A stretch of DNA of 27,260 nt, from NCBI GenBank assembly GCA_034437075.1, contig DAOTVD010000130.1:1-27260 (forward strand), read 5' to 3'. The position numbers and the translations under genes are program-made. The notes beneath the pieces were generated by a model, which had not been told where the DNA came from, did not search any database, and was given only the letters and a program-made list of their open reading frames with translations. This DNA comes from DAOTVD01 sp034437075. Lineage in GTDB: Bacteria > Chloroflexota > Anaerolineae > Aggregatilineales > J027. The stretch's first letter is position 1. Each line of letters starts with the position of its first letter. This document shows, piece by piece, positions 1 through 7,560 of this stretch.

Positions 1-966
1 CGTCGGGCGGCACATCACCGAACACGCGCTAGCGGCGGGGCATCACGTAACGCTGTTTAACCGAGGCCAAACCAACGCAGACCTCTTTCCGCAAGCCGAG
101 CAATTAACCGGCGACCGGGACGGCGGGCTGGATGCCCTGCGCGCGGGCACTTGGGATGCGGTCATCGACGTGAATGGCTACGTGCCGCGCCTGGTGAAAG
201 ACGCTGCTGAATTGCTTGCCGAGCGCGTTGGGCATTACACGTTTATTTCCACCATTTCGGTGTATGCCGACCCCAGCCAGCCGGGCCTCACCGAAGATGC
301 GCCCCTCAAACGCTGGATGATCCAACGGTTGAAGACATCACGGCGGAGACGTACGGCGGCCTGAAAGCCTTGTGCGAAGCCGCCGCTACAGAGGCCATGG
401 CCGGGCGTGTGTCCATCATTCGGCCTGGTTTGGTCGTGGGGGCATATGACCATACGCGGCGATTTGGCTATTGGGTACGCCGCGCGGGCCAGGGCGGCGA
501 GATGCTCGCGCCCGAAAGCCCCGATTATCCTCAGCAGGTGATTGACGCGCGCGATTTGGCCGCCTTTACCCTGGCCCGCACCGCAGCCGCCGACACAAGC
601 CCCTATTCCGTTACGGGGCCGGGTTTTCCGCTAAGCCTGGGCCATGTCATCCAGACCGCCGCGCGGATTAGTGGCGCGCAGCCTGCCGTCATCTGGGTGG
701 ACGAAGCGTTCAGCGCGCAACATGGGCTGGCCGAAGACCGCTCTTTCCCGTTGTATATGCCCGGCGCGGGGCGTCATCTGCTCCGTTTGGACGTCACACG
801 CGCGATAGGCGCGGGCCTGCGCTTTCACCCGTTCGAGGATACCGTGCAAGCGGCCCTGGATTGGGAAAATACGCTATCCATTGACCCACCGCCCGCGTTT
901 GGCCTTTCCCCAGTTCGCGAGGCGGAATTGATCGCGGCTTGGCGCGGCGCAGCGCATAACACATAA
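1..966 (+). pseudogene. NAD-dependent epimerase/dehydratase (SDR family), 5'-truncated by the window and frameshifted
   Basis: The reading frame is open from base 2 and starts inside a Rossmann fold (VGRHITEHALAAGHHVTLFNRG, split here by the window edge). It runs through a typical substrate-site segment (FISTISVYAD) to about base 310. After APLK the frame breaks into a nonsense tail with a stop at 362-364. The family-like sequence resumes one frame over (LDDPTVEDITAETYGGLKAL) from about base 313 and ends at the TAA at 964-966. Adding one C near 311 would restore a continuous K-P-L-D-D-P protein. Both halves look like one atypical or extended SDR of the isoflavone-reductase/NAD-epimerase kind; the substrate is unknown. 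The downstream half keeps conserved features such as IIRPGLVVGAYD. It may be a true pseudogene or a one-base sequencing or assembly error. No canonical slippery heptamer is seen, so programmed frameshifting is unlikely. The next gene starts 14 bases downstream. Confidence 0.5.
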
Positions 967-980
967 GGCAACCCAACACC

Positions 981-1469
981 ATGACACGAGGACAATTAAC
1001 CTTGAGCACAACCCTTTTTTTGGCGTTTTTAGCGGCTGTGGCCACGGGTTTTGCCGTTGGCACCCAGGGAACGTTTACCAGCCGTGCCGGCGGGATTGTT
1101 GACCCCTTGCGCGTGAGCTTTTTTGTGCATATCGGCGGCACCTTCAGCGCCGGATTGTTGCTAGGGCTGGTGGCCTTGCGCGCTGGGCCGGGCTTCACGC
1201 TGGGCTATAGCGGGCCGGTGATTCCGTATACGTATATCGCGGGCACGTTGGGCGTTTTTATCATCATGGGCATCGCCTTTGCCTTCCCCACAATTGGCCT
1301 CACGGCAGGCCAGGCTGCTTTTCTGCTTGGCCAGATGCTCATTGCAATCATCGTGGATACTGCTGGGCTGGCTGGGCGCGATGGCATCCCCTTAGACCTG
1401 CGGCGGATTGCGGGCTTGGTGCTGCTGGCTGCTGCGGCGTGGTTGCTGCTCCCGCGTGATACAGGCTAG
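981..1469 (+). CDS. YdcZ/DUF606-type DMT small-molecule permease
   Basis: This encodes a 162-residue very hydrophobic protein with about five predicted membrane helices: roughly residues 8-28, 44-64, 77-100, 105-127 and 143-158. The length, helix pattern and phrases such as AVGTQGTFTSRAG fit the half-size YdcZ (DUF606) family of the drug/metabolite transporter superfamily, whose substrates are mostly unknown. The start is uncertain. ATG at 981 has no clear ribosome site, but an in-frame TTG at 1002 lies a few bases after a GAGGA, giving a product of 155 residues. It follows the frameshifted SDR gene by 14 bases and is probably co-transcribed with it. A promoter for the next gene lies inside its last codons. 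Confidence 0.5.
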   Translation: MTRGQLTLSTTLFLAFLAAVATGFAVGTQGTFTSRAGGIVDPLRVSFFVHIGGTFSAGLLLGLVALRAGPGFTLGYSGPVIPYTYIAGTLGVFIIMGIAFAFPTIGLTAGQAAFLLGQMLIAIIVDTAGLAGRDGIPLDLRRIAGLVLLAAAAWLLLPRDTG

Positions 1470-1484
1470 CCATGATGTTATAAT
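1456..1484 (+). promoter_or_regulatory. Sigma70-like promoter with extended -10, giving a near-leaderless start
   Basis: A perfect TATAAT lies at 1479-1484, preceded by TGT at 1476-1478, which makes an extended -10. GTGATA at 1456-1461 matches four of six bases of TTGACA with a 17-base spacer. Transcription would begin near 1491, only about two bases before the ATG at 1493, which has no Shine-Dalgarno sequence. The mRNA would be leaderless or nearly so. The promoter is visible in the sequence; leaderless translation is inferred. Confidence 0.5.
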
Positions 1485-1492
1485 CCTCAGCT

Positions 1493-2104
1493 ATGGATAA
1501 TCAACAAAAAATCTGGGATGAATTTGGCCGTTCATTCGGCGTAACCGAGTTTTTCGGCCCGCGTTTAGAAATCCGCCCTAGCGTGCTGGTCGCTATGCTG
1601 CTGACCTGGGTTGGGGTGGGGCTGTTTGCGGGGCTTGTGCTAAATTACGCGCTGAATTGGGCCGTGCTAGCCGGGTTGGCGGTCGTGCTCATCCATTGGA
1701 GTTCGCTACTGTACCATCATCTGGGGCACCATCGCGCGGCGGCCAAGACCAGCTTTTCGTTACAAGCCATTGATTTCTGGTGGTGGCTGGCTACGGATTT
1801 GTATTATGTGTCGCCGGATGAAGTACCCGTGCGGGTGCACATGAAGCGCGCTTTGGGCGGGCCGTTCGCCAGCCTCTCGTTTTCGCTGCTGTGGGGCGTG
1901 GCTGCCTTATTTTTATATTTCATTATCGGTGATTTTTTCTATCTGGCGATATTTGGCTGGTTTTTGAATTTGTTTGGCTTTACGTTGTTGGCGCTCGTGC
2001 CGTTCAAGCTGTTTGGGCGCGAGTCCGATGGCTATACGTTGCGCAAATATCGCCAGGGCGCCGCTGGAGCTAGGGCACTAGACTATGTTGAAAAAAACGA
2101 CTGA
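1493..2104 (+). CDS. M50 (site-2 protease)-like membrane protein lacking the catalytic Glu
   Basis: This encodes a 203-residue integral membrane protein with helices at about 31-53, 56-74, 128-150 and 152-174. The layout is that of M50 intramembrane metalloproteases: a helix ending in an HExGH-like motif, a GGPxA(N/S) motif and a late D-G motif. Here the zinc motif reads HHLGH at residues 75-79, so His replaces the catalytic Glu. GGPFAS lies at 122-127 and ESDG at 177-180. Metal ligands may therefore remain while hydrolysis is unlikely, although an unusual chemistry cannot be excluded. The first 25 residues are soluble and contain FGVTEFFGPRLEIRPS. It is followed by a paralogue that overlaps it by 20 bases. 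The family assignment comes from motifs alone. The substrate and function are unknown. Confidence 0.5.
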   Translation: MDNQQKIWDEFGRSFGVTEFFGPRLEIRPSVLVAMLLTWVGVGLFAGLVLNYALNWAVLAGLAVVLIHWSSLLYHHLGHHRAAAKTSFSLQAIDFWWWLATDLYYVSPDEVPVRVHMKRALGGPFASLSFSLLWGVAALFLYFIIGDFFYLAIFGWFLNLFGFTLLALVPFKLFGRESDGYTLRKYRQGAAGARALDYVEKND

Positions 2105-2624
2105 ATTAGGCACATTTTACGGCGTGCGGGTGTACGCCCATCCGAGCGTGATTCCCGCCTCGGTGGGGCTGGCGGTGGTCAGCGCGTTAATCGCTGGGGC
2201 GCTAGGGGCGGGGATTATCTTGGCGATCTTGGGCGCGGTCGTGGCGGTGCTCTTGCATTGGGTGAATGCCATGGTGCATCAGATCGGCCATAGCACCGCC
2301 GCACGCCTGACGGGCTACCCCATGCACCACGCGACCATGTATATGATCCTTGAAACGTCTGTGTATCCGCGTGACGAGCCCGAACTTCCAGCGGCAGTAC
2401 ATCGGCGGCGCGCGCTGGGGGGGCCATTGGCCAATCTGCTGTGGGCTTTGGTGTGGATGATCCCCTCGTTGGTTCTCTTTTTTGGGGTGGGCGCGGCGGC
2501 CTGGCCGCTCTATTTCATGGTGCTCGAATCTGTGTTCGTGTTTTGTCTTGCGGCTTTTGTCCCTTTGCATATGATCGGCTTAGAAACGGATGGCAGCACC
2601 TTACTCAAGCACTGGCGCGGTTAA
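2085..2624 (+). CDS. Second M50 (site-2 protease)-like membrane protein, HQIGH variant
   Basis: This encodes a 179-residue paralogue of the preceding protein. Shared landmarks are an N-terminal G-V-x-V-x-x-HPS segment, two helices (about 22-60), HQIGH at residues 65-69, a segment P-x-DEP-x-x-P-x-x-VH-x-x-RALGGPLANL (to about 118), two more helices and ETDG at 167-170. Gln66 replaces the catalytic Glu of HExGH, so this is also a predicted pseudoprotease. Its start codon lies inside the last codons of the upstream gene (20-base overlap), so translation is probably coupled and the two products may form a pair. GGPLAN matches the M50 consensus better than in the first copy. The role is unknown. 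Membrane regulation or scaffolding is a guess based on known pseudoprotease relatives such as iRhoms, which are a different fold. Confidence 0.5.
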   Translation: MLKKTTELGTFYGVRVYAHPSVIPASVGLAVVSALIAGALGAGIILAILGAVVAVLLHWVNAMVHQIGHSTAARLTGYPMHHATMYMILETSVYPRDEPELPAAVHRRRALGGPLANLLWALVWMIPSLVLFFGVGAAAWPLYFMVLESVFVFCLAAFVPLHMIGLETDGSTLLKHWRG

Positions 2625-2625
2625 G

Positions 2626-3600
2626 ATGCAGGTGTACCTGGCCCATATGCCCGCCGCGCCCGCCGTGGGCTATTTGCGCGGCTTGCTGGATGCGGGCATC
2701 GAGATCACCTTTGGCGATACGCCGCCCGACCCCGCGCATTATACGATTTTGGTTTCGGGCCGCCCGTCGGAAGCTCTGCTGCGTGCTAGCCCCCAGCTTC
2801 GCGCGCTGATCATCCCGTTCGCGGGGGTGCCAGAGGGTACCCAAACCCTTTTGGCCGATTTCCCCGCGCTGGCGGTGCACAACCTGCACCACAATTCAGC
2901 CGCCACAGCGGAGATGGCCATCACCTTGTTGCTCAGCGCGGCCAAGCGCATTGTGCCCGCCGACCGGGACTTTCGCGCGCATGATTGGTCGCCCCGGCAT
3001 GATCCTATGCCTATGTTGAGGCTCGCGGGCAAAACGGCGCTTATTTTGGGCTATGGTGCGGTGGGGCAACGGGTCGCGCGCTTATGCGCAGCGCTGGATA
3101 TGCGCGTCATAGTCATGAAGCGCACATTACCCGCTACCCCGATGCCGCATGAGGTCTACACACCGGATGCGCTGCCGGATTTGCTGCCCCAAGCCCAGGC
3201 GCTGATCATCTGCTTGCCGGGTACGCCTCAAACCACCGGGCTTATCGGCGCGCGCGAGTTGGCCCTATTACCGCCCGAGGCTGTGCTGGTCAATGTGGGT
3301 CGCGCGGCGGTCGTGGATGGCGCGGCATTGTACGAAGCATTACGGGCAGGGATGCTTGGCGCGGCGGGCCTGGATGTCTGGTATAGCTATCCCACTACGG
3401 TCGAAGCGCGGGCGCATCATCCCCCCGCCGAATGGCCCTTTCATGAACTGGATAACATGGTCATGAGCCCGCATCGAGCCGGGGGCGTCGGCACGGGTGA
3501 AATCGAAGAAGCGCGTATGCGCGCCCTGGCGGAATTGCTCAATGCGGCGGCACGCGGCGCGCCGATGCCCAACCGCGTGAATCGCGAATTTGGTTATTAG
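2626..3600 (+). CDS. D-isomer-specific 2-hydroxyacid dehydrogenase, variant active site
   Basis: This encodes a 324-residue cytosolic NAD(P)-dependent oxidoreductase acting on a 2-hydroxy or 2-keto acid; the substrate cannot be read from sequence. The dinucleotide-binding motif GYGAVG is at residues 142-147. Catalytic Arg226 lies in NVGRAAVVD and catalytic His283 in SPHRAGG. The usual catalytic Glu of the DVFxxEP segment is replaced: the segment reads DVWYSYP (250-256), with Tyr255 in the Glu position. I chose ATG 2626 because it begins one base after the previous stop and gives a normal N-terminus (MQVYLAHMP). The in-frame ATG at 2590 would overlap the upstream gene. It closes the left-hand + strand gene run. 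Confidence 0.5.
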   Translation: MQVYLAHMPAAPAVGYLRGLLDAGIEITFGDTPPDPAHYTILVSGRPSEALLRASPQLRALIIPFAGVPEGTQTLLADFPALAVHNLHHNSAATAEMAITLLLSAAKRIVPADRDFRAHDWSPRHDPMPMLRLAGKTALILGYGAVGQRVARLCAALDMRVIVMKRTLPATPMPHEVYTPDALPDLLPQAQALIICLPGTPQTTGLIGARELALLPPEAVLVNVGRAAVVDGAALYEALRAGMLGAAGLDVWYSYPTTVEARAHHPPAEWPFHELDNMVMSPHRAGGVGTGEIEEARMRALAELLNAAARGAPMPNRVNREFGY

Positions 3601-3644
3601 GCGCCATATTCGCCCAATCGATTTGTGCAAGCGTACCAAGAACG

Positions 3645-3673
3645 TTGCTCTGCCCTACTTGAATGGGTAGGAT
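3645..3673 (+). promoter_or_regulatory. Weak candidate promoter for ppc
   Basis: TTGCTC at 3645-3650 and TAGGAT at 3668-3673 are separated by exactly 17 bases, matching three and four of six consensus positions. They lie about 30 bases before the ppc start in the 102-base gap after the dehydrogenase. A 5-bp dyad (CCTAC/GTAGG) overlaps the spacer and -10. The match is weak and this is only a candidate. Confidence 0.5.
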
Positions 3674-3702
3674 TAGCCTGACGCATACACCGACAGAGAG
3701 CA

Positions 3703-6396
3703 ATGAGGATCATGAGCAACGGCAATCATAACGGCACGAACCAACTCAGCAAAGATATTCGATTTCTGGGCGGGTTGCTGGGGACGATTATCACCGAGCA
3801 GCATGGCCCATCTGCCCTGGAGTTAGTCGAAGAAGTGCGCGCGACCGCCAAAGCCCGCCGCGCGGGTGACGACGACGCCACAGCGCGCCTAACCGCAATC
3901 ATTAATTCGCTAGACCCCGATGCCCGGCATATTCTCATCAAAGCCTTTGGGAATTATTTTCAACTCATCAACATTGCCGAAGACCTAGAACGGGTGCGCG
4001 TCCTGCGCGCGCGGGAAGCCGAAGGCCAGCTAGGCGAATCGCTGGCCGAGGCCGTAGCCGTGCTGAAAGGGGCCGGGCGCACTGCCGCCGAAGTCCGCGA
4101 CATCCTGAATGCGATGGGCGTGCGCTTGGTGCTCACGGCGCATCCCTCCGAAGCCAAGCGCAAGCACGTCTTGATTAAACTTCGCCAGATCAACGAACTG
4201 ATGACCCTGCGCAATCGCCAAGAATTGCTACCCTACGAACAAAAACGCCTAGAAGTAGACATCGCCGCCAAGATCGAAGAACTCTGGCAGACCCGCGCCA
4301 ACCGTATGACACGTACCACCGTCATGGACGAGGTCGAAAATGGGTTGTATTTCATCCGCCAGGTGATTATGGATAGCGTGTGCGACATCTACGACGATTT
4401 GCGCGACGCGCTGCAAGAACATTATCCCGATGAAGATTGGGGACGTTTGCCGCCGGTTTTGCGCTTTGGCTCTTGGGTAGGCGGCGACCGGGATGGCAAC
4501 CCCAACGTCACCGCCGATATTACGCTGCAAACCCTGGCCACCCTGCGCACTGCCGCCCGCGAGCACTATATCGACGAAATCTCACATTTGTACCGCCACC
4601 TGACCCAACACGCCGATGAAGTCGGCATCTCGCAAGCCTTGCTCAACTCCTTACCAGATGATGACCGTCTGCGTACGGCTTACCCCGGCGAATACTATCG
4701 CGTCAAGACGCGCGCCATCCGCGAAAAACTAGAAGCCGATGGCTACCATTCGGGCGCGGACTTACTGGCCGACCTGCTGCTGATGGATGAAAGCCTGCGC
4801 CAAAACCAGGGCCGCTATATGGCCAATAGTCGGCTGCGCCGTTTGATTCAGAAAGTGCGCTTGTTCGGGCTGCATCTGGTGCCGCTGGAGGTGCGCGAAG
4901 ATGCGCGCTTGCATACCGAGGCGCTAAACGAAATCTTTGCGTATTACGGCATCGCGGAGGATTACGCCGAATTGCCCGAAGCCGACAAACAAGCGCTTTT
5001 GCTGCGCGAAATCGAGAATCCGCGCCCGTTCTTCCCCGTCGAACTGCACTTCTCCGACGCGACCAATCGCATCATCACCACCTGGCGCATGATCGCCCAA
5101 GCCCATCGCCAATACGGCCCAGTCGTGATCGACACCATCATCGCCAGCCACAGCAAACAGCCCAGCGATGCCTTGGCTATGTTCCTGTTCGCGACGGAAG
5201 TCGGCGTGCAGAATGACGTGGATATTGTGCCGCTGTTCGAGTCCATCCGCGATTTGGAAAACGCCGCCGAAATTATGCATACGCTCTTTCACTTGCCCGC
5301 CTACCGGGCACATCTGGAAGCGCGCGAGATGCGCCAGCAGATCATGCTCGGCTATTCCGACAGCGGCAAGGATGGCGGATACCTGGCCAGTAATTGGAAT
5401 TTGTACCGCGCCCAGCAAAGCCTAGCGGAACTCTGCGAAGCCGAAAGCCTCGCGCTCGAATTATTCCATGGCCGGGGGGGCAGCATCGGGCGCGGTGGCG
5501 GGCCGACCAATCGTGCGATTATGGCTCAACCGCCCGCGAGTATGCAATGGGGCCGCATCAAAATCACCGAACAGGGCGAAATCATCGCCTATCGCTACAG
5601 CGTGCGCGAGATCGCGCGGCGCCATTTGCATCAGGTGGTCAGCGCGGCAATGCAGGCCACCGGCGCGCCCCACGACGAAGCAATTAAGCATCATTGGCTG
5701 GTCGCGATGGATGCTTTAGCGGAAAAAGGCCGCGCGGCCTTCCAGCAAATGGTATATAAAACGCCGGGATTTTTGGATTATTGGCGCCAGGCCACGCCCA
5801 TCAACGAACTCGCGCATATGCCGATCAGTTCCCGCCCGGCCAAGCGCAAAAATAGCGGCGGGTTTGAGGATATGCGGGCGATTCCCTGGGTGTTTTCGTG
5901 GATGCAAAGCCGCGCCATCATCCCCAGTTGGTATGGCGTCGGCACCGCGCTCGAAGGCTTCATCACCGAAAACGACGATGGCCAAGCCACCCTAAACGAA
6001 ATGTACGCGGATTGGCCGTTTTTCCGCGCGATTATCGACAACGTGCAGTTCGACCTCGCCAAGGCGGATATGGACATCGCCGCATTGTATGCCGAACTCG
6101 TGACGGATGTCACCCTGCGCGAGACGCTCTTTGGCCAGTTCCGCCAGGAATATGGCCGCGCGGTGAAGATGGTGAATCTTATCTTGCAGCAAGAGACGAT
6201 CATGCAAGCCTCGCCCATCATCAAACATTCGATTGAACGCCGTAACCCGTATGTCGATCCGTTGAACTTCATCCAGGTGGCAGCCTTGCGCGATCTGCGC
6301 GTCGTTTCGCCCGATAGCGACGAATACCAGCAACATTTGCGCGCGGTGCTGAACACTGTGAACGGCATCGCCGCCGGGCTTAAAACGACGGGCTAA
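3703..6396 (+). CDS. ppc: Phosphoenolpyruvate carboxylase
   Basis: This 897-residue enzyme carboxylates PEP with bicarbonate to give oxaloacetate, replenishing the TCA cycle. Its length is normal for bacterial PEPC. Visible family motifs in order are TAHPSEAKRK (145-154, with the catalytic His147; Ser replaces the usual Thr of TAHPTEA), GSWVGGDRDGN (256-266), VPLFESI, GYSDSGKDGGYLASNW, FHGRGGSIGRGGGP (from 588), SRPAKRK and RAIPWVFSW (from 725). The C-terminus ends in KTTG, where many PEPCs end in QNTG. ATG 3703 is used; an in-frame ATG at 3712 (MSNGNHNG) is equally plausible. It is convergent with mutY with only three bases between the stop codons, so no intrinsic terminator fits between them. 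Confidence 0.5.
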   Translation: MRIMSNGNHNGTNQLSKDIRFLGGLLGTIITEQHGPSALELVEEVRATAKARRAGDDDATARLTAIINSLDPDARHILIKAFGNYFQLINIAEDLERVRVLRAREAEGQLGESLAEAVAVLKGAGRTAAEVRDILNAMGVRLVLTAHPSEAKRKHVLIKLRQINELMTLRNRQELLPYEQKRLEVDIAAKIEELWQTRANRMTRTTVMDEVENGLYFIRQVIMDSVCDIYDDLRDALQEHYPDEDWGRLPPVLRFGSWVGGDRDGNPNVTADITLQTLATLRTAAREHYIDEISHLYRHLTQHADEVGISQALLNSLPDDDRLRTAYPGEYYRVKTRAIREKLEADGYHSGADLLADLLLMDESLRQNQGRYMANSRLRRLIQKVRLFGLHLVPLEVREDARLHTEALNEIFAYYGIAEDYAELPEADKQALLLREIENPRPFFPVELHFSDATNRIITTWRMIAQAHRQYGPVVIDTIIASHSKQPSDALAMFLFATEVGVQNDVDIVPLFESIRDLENAAEIMHTLFHLPAYRAHLEAREMRQQIMLGYSDSGKDGGYLASNWNLYRAQQSLAELCEAESLALELFHGRGGSIGRGGGPTNRAIMAQPPASMQWGRIKITEQGEIIAYRYSVREIARRHLHQVVSAAMQATGAPHDEAIKHHWLVAMDALAEKGRAAFQQMVYKTPGFLDYWRQATPINELAHMPISSRPAKRKNSGGFEDMRAIPWVFSWMQSRAIIPSWYGVGTALEGFITENDDGQATLNEMYADWPFFRAIIDNVQFDLAKADMDIAALYAELVTDVTLRETLFGQFRQEYGRAVKMVNLILQQETIMQASPIIKHSIERRNPYVDPLNFIQVAALRDLRVVSPDSDEYQQHLRAVLNTVNGIAAGLKTTG

Positions 6397-6399
6397 TGT

Positions 6400-7509
6400 T
6401 CAGAGCAATTTCGATTTACGCGCGGCCAATTCTAGGATAATCTGCCGGTCGGCCTTGCCGAATGCATAGTCGTTCAGCGCGCCTTCAGATACCCATTGCC
6501 AGGCCGCACAGCCCAGCGCTTGCGGCGGGCCGCCTTCGGGCAAATAGCGGCATTCGAAGACGTGCAGCGTGATCTTAAAATGCGTGAAGGCGTGCTTTAC
6601 TTGCATAAAAAACAGGCCGACTGCCACGCGGATGCCCAATTCTTCGCGCAATTCGCGCGCCAGGCAATCTTCTAGCGTTTCGTGTGGCTCTTGTTTGCCG
6701 CCGGGGAACTCCCACAAACCGCCGAGCAGTTTATCCTGGGGGCGCTGCGCGATGAGAATATGCCCGGTGTCGTCGCGAATAATCCCGGCGGTGACGTCAT
6801 AATGCGGCGTCGGCGCGCGTTTGGATTTCACCGGGCGCTCGGCCTGCGTCCCCGCCGCAAACGCGCGGCAATGCGCCCGCACGGGGCATTCATCACAGCG
6901 CGGACGGCGCGGTGTGCAAATCGTTTGGCCGAGTTCCATCAGCGCTTGGTTATAATCGCCGGGTTTTTCGGCGGGCACCAGGCGCTCGGCCAGCGTCCAT
7001 AAGCGCGTTTTAGTTGTTGCCGCGCGCACATCATCAGGAATATCGAACAAGCGCGCAAAGACGCGAATCACGTTGCCATCCAGCACGGGCGCGGGTTCAG
7101 CATACGCGATACTCGCGATGGCCCCGGCGGTGTAGCGCCCGATGCCGGGCAGGTTTTGCAACCCCTCTGCCGTGGTTGGGAACGTGCCGCCGTATTCCGT
7201 CGCGACGATCTGCGCGGTTTTGTGCAGGTTGCGCGCGCGGCTATAGTAGCCCAGCCCTTCCCATCGTTTGAGCACGGCGCTTTGCTCGGCGGCGGCCAAG
7301 TCGTGCACGCGCGGATAAGCCGCAATGAATTTTTCGTAATACGGTATCACGGTCACGATTTGGGTTTGTTGCAGCATAATCTCGGAAAGCCAAATCCGAT
7401 AGGGGTCGCGCGTACTGCGCCAGGGGAGCTCGGCGGCGGCCTCGCGAAACCACCGGAGCAAGGGCGCGATGAAATCCGGCGATGGTGTATAATCGTCCGC
7501 TACGGTCAT
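6400..7509 (-). CDS. mutY: A/G-specific adenine DNA glycosylase with C-terminal Nudix domain
   Basis: This encodes a 369-residue repair enzyme that removes adenine mispaired with 8-oxoguanine. The glycosylase half has catalytic Glu43 (SEIMLQQTQ), the helix-hairpin-helix LPGIGRYTAGA (120-130) and catalytic Asp144 (VLDGNVIRV). Four cysteines for the 4Fe-4S cluster (198, 205, 208, 214) follow the C-x6-C-x2-C-x5-C pattern. The C-terminal domain has the MutY signature FTHFK (307-311). It also has a complete Nudix box (271-293, G-x5-E-x7-RELREELGI), which classical MutY proteins lack. ATG at 7509 is preceded by an AGGACGG ribosome site. The open frame continues upstream to 7995 but would lie antisense to the next gene, so it is not used. 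It is divergent from the amidohydrolase (51 bases between starts). Confidence 0.5.
   Translation of the reverse strand: MTVADDYTPSPDFIAPLLRWFREAAAELPWRSTRDPYRIWLSEIMLQQTQIVTVIPYYEKFIAAYPRVHDLAAAEQSAVLKRWEGLGYYSRARNLHKTAQIVATEYGGTFPTTAEGLQNLPGIGRYTAGAIASIAYAEPAPVLDGNVIRVFARLFDIPDDVRAATTKTRLWTLAERLVPAEKPGDYNQALMELGQTICTPRRPRCDECPVRAHCRAFAAGTQAERPVKSKRAPTPHYDVTAGIIRDDTGHILIAQRPQDKLLGGLWEFPGGKQEPHETLEDCLARELREELGIRVAVGLFFMQVKHAFTHFKITLHVFECRYLPEGGPPQALGCAAWQWVSEGALNDYAFGKADRQIILELAARKSKLL
7488..7493 (+). promoter_or_regulatory. Candidate -10 element for the amidohydrolase gene
   Basis: A perfect TATAAT lies at 7488-7493, inside the 5' end of the divergent mutY gene. Transcription would start near 7500 and leave a leader of about 60 bases before ATG 7561. 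No good -35 is seen 16-18 bases upstream, so the call rests on the hexamer and its position. Confidence 0.5.
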
Positions 7510-7560
7510 GATGATCCGTCCTGAAAATGAATTGAATGACATTGGAGCATAGAAGAAACC

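Noticed and set aside
301..316. Programmed frameshift in the SDR gene
   Set aside because: No slippery heptamer of the X-XXY-YYZ type and no obvious stimulatory structure; a one-base loss is simpler.
5778..6368. 196-codon open frame antisense to ppc
   Set aside because: It is a shadow of the GC-rich ppc frame with no recognisable motif and no ribosome site.
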